64,000 nt of DNA from Alkalihalobacillus sp. CinArs1 (GCF_947387515.1 NZ_CANDOB010000005.1:1-64000), one strand, 5' to 3'. Positions 52,485-61,427 are shown, counted from the stretch's first letter. The notes: generated from the letters alone by a model not told the origin. Program-made: numbers and translations.

Positions 52485-52757
52485 ATGAAACGTTATCACC
52501 TTATCGTAAGCGGGCAGGTTCAAGGTGTTGGATTCAGAGCATTCACACAGCAAAAAGCAGCAAAATACAATCTAAGTGGCTATGTGAAAAATAACACGGA
52601 TGGTTCTGTAGAGATCGAAGCTCAGGGAGATGAAACACAGATTAAGCAATTTATTTCTTCGATTGAAAAAGGCAGCGCTTTTTCTTCTGTAGATAAGATC
52701 AATGCGAATGAAGAGGAAGTAAAGCAGGAAGAAGAGTCTTTTTCAATACGTTATTAA
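52485..52757 (+). CDS. acyP: Acylphosphatase
   Basis: A 90-residue enzyme that hydrolyses carboxyl-phosphate bonds such as in acetyl phosphate. The signature GQVQGVGFR (10-18, catalytic R18) and GYVKNNTDGSVEIEAQG (catalytic N36) are intact. Start at 52485, 8 bases after AAAGGATG; the open frame extends 12 codons upstream. The counterpart in B. subtilis is yflL. Confidence 0.93.
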   Translation: MKRYHLIVSGQVQGVGFRAFTQQKAAKYNLSGYVKNNTDGSVEIEAQGDETQIKQFISSIEKGSAFSSVDKINANEEEVKQEEESFSIRY

Positions 52758-52827
52758 TGTTCAATCATCGCTTCTTACTCTATAATACTAGTAGATTTAA
52801 AATCGAATAAGTCGGAGGAAGCGGATT

Positions 52828-53628
52828 GTGACAAGTAACTCGTTTTTTGAAAATAATGAAACGATCAGAGTGCTAAATAGTATTGGGGACAATATCTTTG
52901 TATGTGATACAAGTTTTACCATCGCTTGGTATAATGAGCAGGCTGAAGATCTTTTGCAATCGATCATCGATTATCTTCCCGTCGATTCACCTTCACAATT
53001 AATCGGAAGAAGCATACATGACTTTCATAAGAATCCTGCCCATCAAAAAAATATTCTATTACATCATTTGCCTTATCAAAGTACGATCACTCTTTTCAAT
53101 AAGTTTGCTGCCAATATCGTTATTTCAGAATATAGAAACGAAGACGGCGAAAAAGTGGGATACATACTTGTCTGGCGAGATGTAACTGAAAAGGAAAAAG
53201 AGATCGATGAAAACAGGAAACTTGTGGAGGAGTATTCGAATACGATCCTTCCTACTGTTCTTGAGAATGCTATTCTGCTTCCATTGATCGGCACGCTGAC
53301 TGTAAACCGTTCAGAAAAATTGATTAGAAATGTACTCAGCTATTGCGCTAAAACGAAGACAGATTATGTTCTGATCGACTTTTCTGGACTAACAAATCTC
53401 ACAGATCGTTCAGCCAATATAATAATTGAAACGATGACAAAGTCTCTTAGTCTGATGGGGATTCAAGTGGTTTATGTGGGGATTACATCACGAATTGTAA
53501 GATGGCTAATCGATCTTGACTTAGATTCGTCTATCCCTACCTATGCAACGTTTAGACAAGGAATCCGAGCGGTCATGAAAAATGAAGGATACGAACTTAA
53601 GAGGATCAATGAAAAGATCAAAAGCTGA
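52828..53628 (+). CDS. PAS-STAS protein of the RsbR/stressosome type
   Basis: A 266-residue protein with GTG start after GGAGG. The N-terminal PAS-like domain spans about 10-120 (DNIFVCDTSFTIAWYNEQAEDLL, GYILVWRDVTEKE) and lacks the LOV cysteine; a linker helix (120-145) leads to a STAS domain (about 150-255). It is probably an accessory stressosome subunit. At the position of RsbR T171 it carries D193 and at T205 a tryptophan (W226), so it cannot be phosphorylated there. Only 1.8 kb from ytvA. Confidence 0.8.
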   Translation: MTSNSFFENNETIRVLNSIGDNIFVCDTSFTIAWYNEQAEDLLQSIIDYLPVDSPSQLIGRSIHDFHKNPAHQKNILLHHLPYQSTITLFNKFAANIVISEYRNEDGEKVGYILVWRDVTEKEKEIDENRKLVEEYSNTILPTVLENAILLPLIGTLTVNRSEKLIRNVLSYCAKTKTDYVLIDFSGLTNLTDRSANIIIETMTKSLSLMGIQVVYVGITSRIVRWLIDLDLDSSIPTYATFRQGIRAVMKNEGYELKRINEKIKS

Positions 53629-53648
53629 AGAGCACACTCTTCAGCTTT
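53621..53648 (+). terminator. Terminator of the PAS-STAS gene
   Basis: AAAGCTGAAGAG (53621-53632) pairs with CTCTTCAGCTTT (53637-53648). The stop codon lies in the stem. Probably bidirectional with the convergent hydroxylase gene. Confidence 0.85.
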
Positions 53649-53655
53649 TTTTATA

Positions 53656-54960
53656 TTACATCTGTTTACTTGAAAACTGCTGAAACACCGTGTTTGTCTT
53701 GATTGGAAAAATTTCTTCCCCTGCTACAGTGTTCAATATCCGTTTATTTCTTTCTACAGATAGCGCAAGGTTTGTTGCCCCCGCACCGTGAGAATGTTCA
53801 AGATTTGTGAGGGTAAAGAAATGGTTTTCTCTCCCATCTTTGAAAACGAGTTGCTGGTTTAATGTGACTTTATACCTCTTTTCATCCTCCCACTCAATTT
53901 CATCGTGCATTCTCGTAAACCATTCAGGAAAATGAGGCTTGTAACCTGTAGCTAACAACACCTTCTCAGAATCTACCGTAAACGAATGGTCTTCTTGCCA
54001 CTGTCTACATGCTAATCGGTAAACTCCGTCCACTTTCTCAACACCGTTCACCTCTGTCATCGGCTGTATCGTGGCTTCAGGGTAATTCCCTTCAGCTGAT
54101 CGATGGTAGAGCAAATCATAAATGGCTTTCAAGGTTTCTGGATCGATTCCTTTTCTTAACGGACCTAACGTTGAGAGCGCCTCTTCTCGCTCCTCGTATG
54201 AAAGTCGATGAAAGTAAGAAATATAGTCTGGAGAGAAAACTTCCTGACCTAGCTTCGCCGACTCTAATTGGAAGAACCCAGCTGACCTTGTAAACCAATT
54301 CAACTTGTACTTATAGTGCCTCTGGTCGTTCAGTAGATCATAAAAAAGTTCTGCTGCGCTTTGCCCAGAGCCGATCACAGTGACAGAATCAGACTGCTTT
54401 AACTGTTTCTCATGATAGAGATAATGATTTGAATGGAGCACGTCTTCTATTGGATACTTATCAAAACCTTCTGGAACATTTGGTAGACTGCCTGTACCTA
54501 ACACAACGTGTTTTGCTTTCACTTTATGAGTCTCAGATCTTTTAATATCTTCAATGATCACTTCATAGTATCGCTCTTCTTTATGATACGTTACATCGAT
54601 TACTTTCTTCCCAAATTGACAGTTAGAAAGTTTTGAAGCCACCCACCGCGTATATGCATTGTATTCCTTTCTCGGAATATCGAGTTTATTAAAAAAATAA
54701 AATTGATAAAGTCTGTCGTTCTCATGCAAATAATTAATAAACGTGTATGGACTCTTTGGGTTAGCAATCGTTACAAGGTCCGCTAAAAATGGCACCTGTA
54801 AATCTGCTCCCTCAATCAACATACCTGGATGCCAATTAAACTCTTCTTTCTGATCAAAATAAATCGCTTCTATGTCTAAATCCTCAGCGAGCGCCGCCAT
54901 TCCGAGATTGAATGGTCCGATTCCTATTCCAACTAAGTCATACATCATTTGATCGTTCAT
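53656..54960 (-). CDS. SidA/IucD/PvdA-type lysine/ornithine N-monooxygenase
   Basis: A 434-residue flavoprotein that hydroxylates the side-chain amine of lysine or ornithine for hydroxamate siderophores. FAD motif GIGIGPFNLGMAAL, NADPH motif GSGQSAAELF and the late ATGYKPHFP motif are present; WHPGMLIEGADLQVPFLADL is typical. Start chosen at 54960 (MNDQMM) after AAAAAGGA; a GTG 8 codons upstream is possible. No siderophore synthetase, transporter or Fur box is nearby, so it is an orphan in this window. Confidence 0.88.
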   Translation of the reverse strand: MNDQMMYDLVGIGIGPFNLGMAALAEDLDIEAIYFDQKEEFNWHPGMLIEGADLQVPFLADLVTIANPKSPYTFINYLHENDRLYQFYFFNKLDIPRKEYNAYTRWVASKLSNCQFGKKVIDVTYHKEERYYEVIIEDIKRSETHKVKAKHVVLGTGSLPNVPEGFDKYPIEDVLHSNHYLYHEKQLKQSDSVTVIGSGQSAAELFYDLLNDQRHYKYKLNWFTRSAGFFQLESAKLGQEVFSPDYISYFHRLSYEEREEALSTLGPLRKGIDPETLKAIYDLLYHRSAEGNYPEATIQPMTEVNGVEKVDGVYRLACRQWQEDHSFTVDSEKVLLATGYKPHFPEWFTRMHDEIEWEDEKRYKVTLNQQLVFKDGRENHFFTLTNLEHSHGAGATNLALSVERNKRILNTVAGEEIFPIKTNTVFQQFSSKQM

Positions 54961-55089
54961 TATCGTCACGTCCTTTTTCTCCACTTAAACAGTTCCATAT
55001 CTTGTTTTACCCTAATCAACATGATTCTAAATCTATATGCAGATAAACTCTGATACAATTATGGTGAGGAAATAAATGGGAGGTACATC

Positions 55090-55848
55090 ATGACAAATGA
55101 TTTGTTTACTTTTTACTTGAGCGAGATTGAAAAGCCATTTTCAGGTTGGGACTTTTCTTATATTCAAGATACAGGACGTATTCATAGTGAGCGCTTGCCG
55201 TGGTGCTATACTTCAGAGGTTCTACCCATATTTAAGAATACAAGGAGTGTTTTAGATATGGGTACAGGTGGCGGAGAATTTCTAGAGAAGCTTCAACCTT
55301 TCCCAGAAATGCTAGCTGCAACTGAAGGATATCCTCCAAATGTTCCGATTGCTAAGAACCGCTTGGAACCACTAGGGGTGTCTGTTCATGCATTCGAAGA
55401 GGATGATCATCTTCCTTTCTCGGATGACCAATTTGAGTTCATCATGAATAAACATGAGGCTTATTCTCCTACTGAATTAAAAAGAATTCTGACTTCAGAT
55501 GGAAAGTTTATCACACAACAGGTAGGAGGCTCCGACATGCTTGAACTCAATCGACTTCTTGGAGCATCCACTGAAACAGAATTTGAGCATTGGAACCTCG
55601 CTTATGCAGTGAACGAATTAGAGGATGCAGGATTCGAAGTGTTCGGTCAGGAAGCATTTCCAGAAACACGCTTTTATGATGTAGGGGCGATTATCTATTA
55701 TTTAAAAGCCATACCGTGGCAAATACCAGATTTCTCAGTAGAACGTTATCGAGATGCGCTGTTTAAGATACACCTGAAGATTCAAGAAGAAGGCTATCTT
55801 GATATTCCTTCAAGCCGATTTATTATTAAGGCTAGGCTTAAAGGTTAA
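55090..55848 (+). CDS. Class I SAM-dependent methyltransferase
   Basis: A 252-residue cytosolic enzyme. Motif I is VLDMGTGGGEFLEKL (about 54-68); the acidic residue of motif II is in AATEGYPPNV; motif IV is FEFIMNKHEAY, which lacks the usual D/N-PP(F/Y). The substrate cannot be told. GGGAGGT precedes the ATG. Single gene divergent from the N-monooxygenase. Confidence 0.82.
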   Translation: MTNDLFTFYLSEIEKPFSGWDFSYIQDTGRIHSERLPWCYTSEVLPIFKNTRSVLDMGTGGGEFLEKLQPFPEMLAATEGYPPNVPIAKNRLEPLGVSVHAFEEDDHLPFSDDQFEFIMNKHEAYSPTELKRILTSDGKFITQQVGGSDMLELNRLLGASTETEFEHWNLAYAVNELEDAGFEVFGQEAFPETRFYDVGAIIYYLKAIPWQIPDFSVERYRDALFKIHLKIQEEGYLDIPSSRFIIKARLKG

Positions 55849-55927
55849 TTTGAACCCGCATACGGCGAGTTCTCAGCTTGTCGAGAAACCTATGTCATTA
55901 TTCAGTGCTCCCTATGCCGTAGTCGAT

Positions 55928-56025
55928 GACGATCGCATGCTTTCCGCGGACGAACGTCCAAGCCCGAGGTGAAACCCGCACCCCGGTCTCGGCCGCCCGT
56001 ACGACCGCAGGAGTCCGCGATCGTC
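55928..56025. repeat. Dispersed structured repeat, copy B
   Basis: Bounded by GACGATCGC (55928-55936) and GCGATCGTC (56017-56025). The core CTTTCCGCGGACGAACG...GCCCGTACGACCGCAGGAGTC corresponds to copy A at 22638-22746, while the terminal stem has a different sequence in each copy and is self-complementary in both. Confidence 0.75.
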
Positions 56026-56181
56026 TCTCCTACTTGAAGGAATAAATCCAAAGTCAACACTCCGTCCCAATAGTTTAACAGTCGAATATGGCAATTCTGA
56101 CCTTCTTTTTATCCATCAACGTTATTTGGAAAGAGGAAAGAATCAACTACTCTTTTTGAACACCGAGTACCCTTTAAAAAA

Positions 56182-56206
56182 ACACTCATCCAACCTGGAT
56201 GAGTGT
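56182..56206 (-). terminator. Terminator of the ABC-2 exporter operon
   Basis: ACACTCATCC (56182-56191) pairs with GGATGAGTGT (56197-56206). On the minus strand a T run follows. Confidence 0.8.
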
Positions 56207-56275
56207 CAGCTTGTATAGAAACCCCAATTCGTTCCTCTACAAGCTTTAAACCGCATACGGCGGGTTCTTTTTTGA

Positions 56276-57061
56276 TTAATCTGCACTAACAGCTTTCGAG
56301 GCACTGATGGCGGAAAATGTAATGGTTACTGCGCATAGCAACGCGATGACAAGGAATCCTTTAGCGAGGGGCCAGAATTCCCATCCGTCAATAAAAACAG
56401 AGCGCATCGCCTCAAATAAATACGTTGTAGGGTTTATGACGGTTGCGATTTTTAACCAATTTGCTTCAATAAGTTCGTATGGAACGAATGTGGTACTTAG
56501 GAAGATAAGAGGGAAAAAGATGAAGGTCCCGGCCTGAGCTGACTGAGCATTCTTCGTTCGTAGTGCTATTCCAACAGAATAACCAGCAAAAGCCAGCCCC
56601 CATCCGAGCGTTAGCAATAACACAATCAAGATCCCACCAAATCCTGCAGCTATTTCAAGACCAAGGAAATAGGCGATGATTAGAATCAGGATGGTTTGAA
56701 TCAAGAGCTGAAGCATACCAGCTATGATCGGACCAAGTACGATTGCAAGTCGAGAAGACGGAGTTAACAGCAGCCTCGAGAAAAAACCTGTCTCGAGATC
56801 ATTCACTAACGCCTGTCCAGCACCACCGGCACCCCCGATCGCAGCAGAGACAATCGACACAGGAAGTATGAAAGCTAAGTAATTAGCTCCATCAAATGCT
56901 GGAAGCTCTGAAATCCCACTAAGCCCACCTTCATATACCAACAAGAAAAAAAGACTAATAAATAGGTTCGGAATAAATATGAAAGGATTTCTAAGAATCG
57001 TAATGATACTTCTCTTGGAGTAGATCAACGTGTCCAGGAAGAAAGAACTCTTCATTTTCAC
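56276..57061 (-). CDS. ABC-2 type permease (daunorubicin-type exporter)
   Basis: A 261-residue permease with six membrane helices (about 28-45, 60-82, 108-135, 142-165, 175-195, 235-255), and the ABC-2 signature around FFSRLLLTPSSRLAIVLGPI and FLSTTFVPYELIEANWLKI. It overlaps the ATPase stop by 4 bases, so the two are coupled. Resembles DrrB. Substrate unknown. Confidence 0.88.
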   Translation of the reverse strand: MKMKSSFFLDTLIYSKRSIITILRNPFIFIPNLFISLFFLLVYEGGLSGISELPAFDGANYLAFILPVSIVSAAIGGAGGAGQALVNDLETGFFSRLLLTPSSRLAIVLGPIIAGMLQLLIQTILILIIAYFLGLEIAAGFGGILIVLLLTLGWGLAFAGYSVGIALRTKNAQSAQAGTFIFFPLIFLSTTFVPYELIEANWLKIATVINPTTYLFEAMRSVFIDGWEFWPLAKGFLVIALLCAVTITFSAISASKAVSAD

Positions 57062-58002
57062 ACCCTCTCCTTTTTCTTATGCGTGACATTGATAAATACG
57101 TCATCTAAAGATGGAGGCTTTACATTGAGGGTTTTCGGAGACAGATTTTCTTCATCTAAATTCCTTACAAGTTCAGAAAGGAGTTTCGTGCCGTTTTCTG
57201 TATAGATCGTTACTTCATGTTTCGTTTGCTCTATGTTTTCACCGAGTCCATCTAAAACCTTGCTCGCATGATCTGCTTCCTCAAGGTTTTCAAATGTCAG
57301 CTGGATCGCATCGAACCCAAGCGTTCTTTTCAATTCTTCAGCACTTCCTGAGGCCACGATCTTCCCCTCATTGATAATACTGATTCGATCTGCTAACTGA
57401 TCGGCTTCTTCAAGGTATTGTGTCGTTAGGAAAATCGTTGTACCTTCCTCTTTGTTCAATCGTTTGATCTCTTTCCAGATCGCCTGTCGGTTCATTGGAT
57501 CTAAACCTGTTGTCGGCTCATCTAAAAATAAAATTTTTGGATTATGAACGAGCGTCATCGCAAGATCTAACCTTCTGCGCATACCTCCAGAATACTTTCC
57601 TGAAGGACGGTCTGCATCCCCAGTTAAGTCAACGAGGTTTAACAACTCAACTGCCCTTGCCTTTGCTTCTTTCTTCGAAAAGCCGAATAATCTTGCTTGC
57701 ATTTCAATCAGTTCACGACCAGTCAAAACCGAGTCGATCCCTGTTTCCTGAAGCGCAACACCGATGTTCCTTCTCACACTCTCAGGATTCTCTTTAACAT
57801 TTATACCTCCAACGAGAATTTCGCCTTCTGTTGGCTTAACTAATGTTGTAAGGATTTGAACAGTCGTCGATTTCCCTGCACCATTCGGCCCAAGAAAAGC
57901 AAAGAACTCCCCTTCTTTTACTTCAAAGCTTACACCTTGTACAGCTTTAACCTCTCCTTTATACGTTTTTACGAGCTCATTCACCTTTATTGATCCATCC
58001 AT
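57058..58002 (-). CDS. ABC transporter ATPase (DrrA type)
   Basis: A 314-residue ATPase with Walker A GPNGAGKST, signature YSGGMRRRLDLAMTL, Walker B ILFLDEPTTGLD and the DrrA-type C-terminal extension (about 230-310, ending PPSLDDVFINVTHKK). AAGGGGGTTGAG precedes the ATG. The pair should export a drug-like or lipid substrate, not predictable. Confidence 0.9.
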   Translation of the reverse strand: MDGSIKVNELVKTYKGEVKAVQGVSFEVKEGEFFAFLGPNGAGKSTTVQILTTLVKPTEGEILVGGINVKENPESVRRNIGVALQETGIDSVLTGRELIEMQARLFGFSKKEAKARAVELLNLVDLTGDADRPSGKYSGGMRRRLDLAMTLVHNPKILFLDEPTTGLDPMNRQAIWKEIKRLNKEEGTTIFLTTQYLEEADQLADRISIINEGKIVASGSAEELKRTLGFDAIQLTFENLEEADHASKVLDGLGENIEQTKHEVTIYTENGTKLLSELVRNLDEENLSPKTLNVKPPSLDDVFINVTHKKKERV

Positions 58003-58030
58003 ATCTCAACCCCCTTTTTGATAAAAAAAT

Positions 58031-58057
58031 ACACTTATCATGCGCTGCGATAAGTGT
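58031..58057 (-). terminator. Terminator of the DUF1992 gene
   Basis: ACACTTATC (58031-58039) pairs with GATAAGTGT (58049-58057); T7 follows on the minus strand. Confidence 0.8.
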
Positions 58058-58060
58058 TCA

Positions 58061-58423
58061 TCATGTTAGTCTTCTTCTTATTTTTTCCTCGTATTCTGGT
58101 GCTTGCTTCGATAACCTTTCCGTCATGAGCTGATCATATTTCAGTTGTTTTGCAGAGATCTTTTGCTTTATATGCAACCTGTCTTCCTTATCATTACAAT
58201 TTTCTAGAATTTCTTCTAATGTTAAAAGCTCCTTCTTTAATTGTGTTTCCTCAGGAAGATAGCCACTGTTTTTTAGTATTTTGTATGCAATTCGTAACTC
58301 CTCAGGAATACTGGATAGATCCTCAAGCTTCTGCCGCTTTCCTTTTCCGGGTAAATCGTTAAACTCCCCATTCTTGATAGCAGTTCTGATTTTATCCTCC
58401 GCTATGAGCCAGGCTATATCCAA
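58061..58423 (-). CDS. DUF1992 (DnaJ-C28-like) protein
   Basis: A 120-residue helical protein. The DUF1992 hallmark is AEDKIRTAIKNGEFNDLPGKGKRQKLED (residues 8-35), shared with the conserved domain of human DNAJC28 but without a J domain. AAGGAGGAATG precedes the ATG. Role unknown. Confidence 0.85.
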   Translation of the reverse strand: MDIAWLIAEDKIRTAIKNGEFNDLPGKGKRQKLEDLSSIPEELRIAYKILKNSGYLPEETQLKKELLTLEEILENCNDKEDRLHIKQKISAKQLKYDQLMTERLSKQAPEYEEKIRRRLT

Positions 58424-58613
58424 GATCCATTCCTCCTTTCATTCATTATCTATTTTTTCAGACGTTTTGTCATGAGTAATGCGTTATAAATTTCTCGAAT
58501 CGAATTTCTAAAAATCCCTTTTCAGATAAAACACATGATGTTACCATAGTCATCGATTGGGATTTGAAAATGACTCCTTAAACGAAATACTATATAGAGA
58601 AAGGATGTTTCAC

Positions 58614-58739
58614 ATGCATATCGATAGCAAAGGTTGGTACGTTGAACAACTTAAAAAGCAAGATGTACGTTACATCGAAGGACGTAAGATTGAGAAGTAC
58701 AAGAAGCACATTCTTAGAAGTCGCCTAGAGCAAGAATAG
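58614..58739 (+). CDS. yflJ: YflJ-like small protein (DUF2639)
   Basis: A 41-residue basic protein, MHIDSKGWYVEQLKKQDVRY and a helix ending KYKKHILRSRL. The SKGWYV..LK motif and EGRK(I/L)E match the YflJ/DUF2639 family. I start at 58614, 8 bases after AAAGGA; an ATG three codons upstream overlaps that site. Function unknown. Confidence 0.8.
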   Translation: MHIDSKGWYVEQLKKQDVRYIEGRKIEKYKKHILRSRLEQE

Positions 58740-58742
58740 AAC

Positions 58743-58766
58743 AAAACGGGGGACTTCCCCCGTTTT
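58743..58766. terminator. Bidirectional terminator, yflJ / FG-GAP gene
   Basis: AAAACGGGGG (58743-58752) pairs with CCCCCGTTTT (58757-58766). Confidence 0.85.
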
Positions 58767-58771
58767 ACATA

Positions 58772-59464
58772 CTAATAGATACAAAGGGTTTGATACATAG
58801 GTACAAATTGATCACTCCGCCATTGGAGCGGGGTGGAGAGAACCCCTAACCCATCCGCGTTATACCTTCCAACAACTCGTTGATAGACGAGCAATTCATC
58901 GATGCCATCCCTTTGGTAATCGATCGGATACACACCACCAGGTGGATTAACATACCCACTGATCGGTTCTTTTAACTTCCCATCCGAATTATAAATTTCT
59001 GCTAGATACTCCTGACCTTTATACAATAAGCTTACGATATATGTCTTATCTAACGTTTCATTTCTAATTTCCGCTTGATAGTAGTCTAAATAGTTTACTT
59101 TGTAAGTGAAAGCATTCGTAAAACTTTCATTATCAAATAGCAATCTTAAATTCTGTTGGTAATAGGAGTAAAGAAAATCGTACGTAATTCCTCCGCTTCC
59201 ACCTGAATCCGTTCTTACGAGTATTTCTTTTACATTCTTATCAGTGAATCTGCCAAGGTATAAAGTTGGGTTATACCCACTACTGCCAGGTAACGAAAAC
59301 GAGACTTCATTGGATGTTTGCCCATCTTTAATCGAGAGCACCACCTGATCAATTAACGGAGAATCCGGATAAGGTTTCGATCCTATCAGACTCACGACAT
59401 CTGGATACCCATCACCTGTCACGTCTCCTACCTGTTGGTCGATTAACATCCTATTCCTATACAC
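58772..59464 (-). CDS. FG-GAP/VCBS-repeat-like protein
   Basis: A 230-residue protein with a calcium-binding-type loop GDVTGDGYPDVV near the N-terminus and similar loops later (TDSGGSGGITYD; DYQRDGIDELLV), as in beta-propeller FG-GAP/VCBS proteins. There is no signal peptide, so it is either cytosolic or exported otherwise. The start is a GTG after GGAGGGG with 5 bases spacing; ATG at codon 6 is an alternative. I do not recognise the family precisely; a spore-surface role would be speculation. Confidence 0.65.
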   Translation of the reverse strand: MYRNRMLIDQQVGDVTGDGYPDVVSLIGSKPYPDSPLIDQVVLSIKDGQTSNEVSFSLPGSSGYNPTLYLGRFTDKNVKEILVRTDSGGSGGITYDFLYSYYQQNLRLLFDNESFTNAFTYKVNYLDYYQAEIRNETLDKTYIVSLLYKGQEYLAEIYNSDGKLKEPISGYVNPPGGVYPIDYQRDGIDELLVYQRVVGRYNADGLGVLSTPLQWRSDQFVPMYQTLCIY

Positions 59465-59575
59465 TCGATCCCCTCCCCATCCACCTCATATATATGCAAG
59501 CCTTCCAGTTTCTTTTCGTTGTAATCATATGGAAATAGATATAAACTAAATCAATCAAGGGAAGTGGGGGAAGCT

Positions 59576-60520
59576 ATGAAGTCTGATTTTAATAAAGAAC
59601 AAGCGATAGGTATCATGAGTGGTGCCGGCGCATATCTTCTTTGGGGAATTCTCCCTCTATATTGGAAGCTTGTTTCTGAGGTACCTTCTGAAGTTGTACT
59701 CGCCCATCGCATCATTTGGTCATTTGCATTCATGATCGTTATTTTGCTTATGTTAGGAAAAGCCTCTACTTTATGGAAAGACCTCATTACAATCATAAAA
59801 CAACCCAAAAAGATGACATCGATCACGTTTGCATCCCTCTTTATCTCGATAAATTGGTTTGCATTCATATGGGCGGTAAACCACGATCATGTGATTCAAA
59901 CAAGCCTTGGATACTATATCAATCCTTTGATAAGTGTACTTTTAGGCATCTTGTTTCTAAAAGAACGCCTATCATTCTGGCAGTTCATCTCCGTTCTACT
60001 TGCTACAATAGGGGTATTAAATCTTGTTTTTCAATTTGGAGAAATACCGTGGGTCTCGTTGATCCTGGCGGTGAGTTTTGGTCTTTACGGACTTTTGAAG
60101 AAAACGGCTAGACTTGGAGCCATGATAGGGCTCACCATCGAAACGTTGTTGATCACACCTTTTGCGATCGGTTACCTCGTTTTTACTTATAACAGCTTGC
60201 CAGAAGCTTTCTATGCAAGTAACACAACAACAATGCTTTTACTTCTAGGTGCCGGGGTCGTTACTGCGATACCGCTCTTATTATTTGCTACTGGGGCAAA
60301 CCGCATCTCTCTTTCGATGATTGGCTTTCTTCAATACATCGCCCCAACACTGATGCTTATTCAAGGAATCTTCTTATACGGAGAATCATTTACTTCTCAC
60401 CATGCAGTAAGCTTCACATTAATATGGGTGGCACTATTGATCTTCACGCTTTCTAGAACGAAACTGTTTCGTCGCATACAGCCAGGTGGGCTTCAGCGGA
60501 AACATTCATACGAATCATAA
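59576..60520 (+). CDS. rarD: EamA-family transporter RarD
   Basis: A 314-residue protein with ten membrane helices and two EamA halves. IMSGAGAYLLWGILPLYWKLV and LAHRIIWSFAFM are typical of RarD (B. subtilis YojE-like); the second half contains NRISLSMIGFLQYIAPTLMLIQGIF. I start at the ATG at 59576 after GTGGGGGA; a GTG four codons upstream is possible. Probably a drug/metabolite exporter; substrate unknown. Confidence 0.88.
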   Translation: MKSDFNKEQAIGIMSGAGAYLLWGILPLYWKLVSEVPSEVVLAHRIIWSFAFMIVILLMLGKASTLWKDLITIIKQPKKMTSITFASLFISINWFAFIWAVNHDHVIQTSLGYYINPLISVLLGILFLKERLSFWQFISVLLATIGVLNLVFQFGEIPWVSLILAVSFGLYGLLKKTARLGAMIGLTIETLLITPFAIGYLVFTYNSLPEAFYASNTTTMLLLLGAGVVTAIPLLLFATGANRISLSMIGFLQYIAPTLMLIQGIFLYGESFTSHHAVSFTLIWVALLIFTLSRTKLFRRIQPGGLQRKHSYES

Positions 60521-60550
60521 AAAGATCCCCCTCACACGAAGGGGGATTTT
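60521..60550. terminator. Bidirectional terminator, rarD / DUF2071 gene
   Basis: AAAGATCCCCCT (60521-60532) pairs with AGGGGGATTTT (60540-60550). Confidence 0.8.
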
Positions 60551-61253
60551 ACGTATCTGAAACCTTTTTGAACGGCCATAAATGTGTTGTAACAGTCTTA
60601 GAAAAGTGAGCGAGTACTCTTTCTTCCTTAAAGAAATAATCATCAGAAAGCGTATCTTCTAAAATCATGAACGCTGCTTTTTGCAACGGCCACTTTTCAT
60701 GCTTGATATCACCCTGAAAGACGTTGCCATTATGAACCACGAAGAGACGCTCTCTTTCCGTTAACCAAAAATCAAGATTTTCCTTTTCTGATTGATACGG
60801 TTCACCTATAGGACGGTAGCTGACCTGAAACTTACTTTGTTTGACGCCTCTATGTGTACGAACACCATTAAAGTAAAACGTTCCATCACGCTCACTCTTC
60901 GTTAAACGCGCACGAAAATATGGCAGACGAAAAAAATTTCTGGCGATCCACACTCCTAAATTGTGATTAGCATCAAGGCTAAAGAAGTGTACCCCTCTTT
61001 TGTCACCAAACTTAACATACGTTCTTACATTTAATTCGAGTAATGTTGAAGCAAAAGGTACAGAAGGCATTCCTCTAAATCGAATTCCACTCATTTCAAA
61101 CGGGACAATTCCAATCCACGCTTCACCGTCAAATGTATCTACATCCAATTCCTCTGGAAGGAGTGTCTTTAACCAAGATGGGTCCACTGGCCAATGAAGA
61201 AATAGTAGGTCGCTCCAGGTTTGCTTCATGATCCAACCGTTACTGTTACTCAT
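60549..61253 (-). CDS. DUF2071 family protein (YqjF-like)
   Basis: A 234-residue soluble protein of the DUF2071/YqjF family. Characteristic stretches: WSDLLFLHWPVDPSWLKTLLPEEL (about 14-37), WIGIVPFEMSGIRFRG and ELNVRTYVKFGDKRGVHFFSLD. Fold resembles acetoacetate decarboxylase-like barrels, activity unknown. I start at 61253 after GGAGGAGATCTC; 26 additional codons upstream are without support. Confidence 0.87.
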   Translation of the reverse strand: MSNSNGWIMKQTWSDLLFLHWPVDPSWLKTLLPEELDVDTFDGEAWIGIVPFEMSGIRFRGMPSVPFASTLLELNVRTYVKFGDKRGVHFFSLDANHNLGVWIARNFFRLPYFRARLTKSERDGTFYFNGVRTHRGVKQSKFQVSYRPIGEPYQSEKENLDFWLTERERLFVVHNGNVFQGDIKHEKWPLQKAAFMILEDTLSDDYFFKEERVLAHFSKTVTTHLWPFKKVSDT

Positions 61254-61427
61254 GAGATCTCCTCCTGCTCTATTTACTAGCTTACCCCATATGATGTGAA
61301 GCTTTCCATTCATAAACAGCCTCCATAACACATCGAAAGCAAAAACGTTGTATTACGATCCAACGATGTGGTAACGTTCAAATAGAATAATGAATGACCA
61401 TTCAATCAATTTTTGGAGGGATGACTA

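Larger units (their letters stand above)
55849..56275. other. 427-base intergenic stretch with repeats and terminators, no gene
   Basis: It holds a short motif pair (CGCATACGGCG[AG]GTTCT and CAGCTTGT..AGAAACC), contiguous at 55857-55890 and again separately at 56252-56268 and 56207-56223, dispersed repeat copy B (55928-56025), and the terminator of the downstream minus-strand ABC operon. I see no open reading frame with a ribosome site. Confidence 0.7.
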
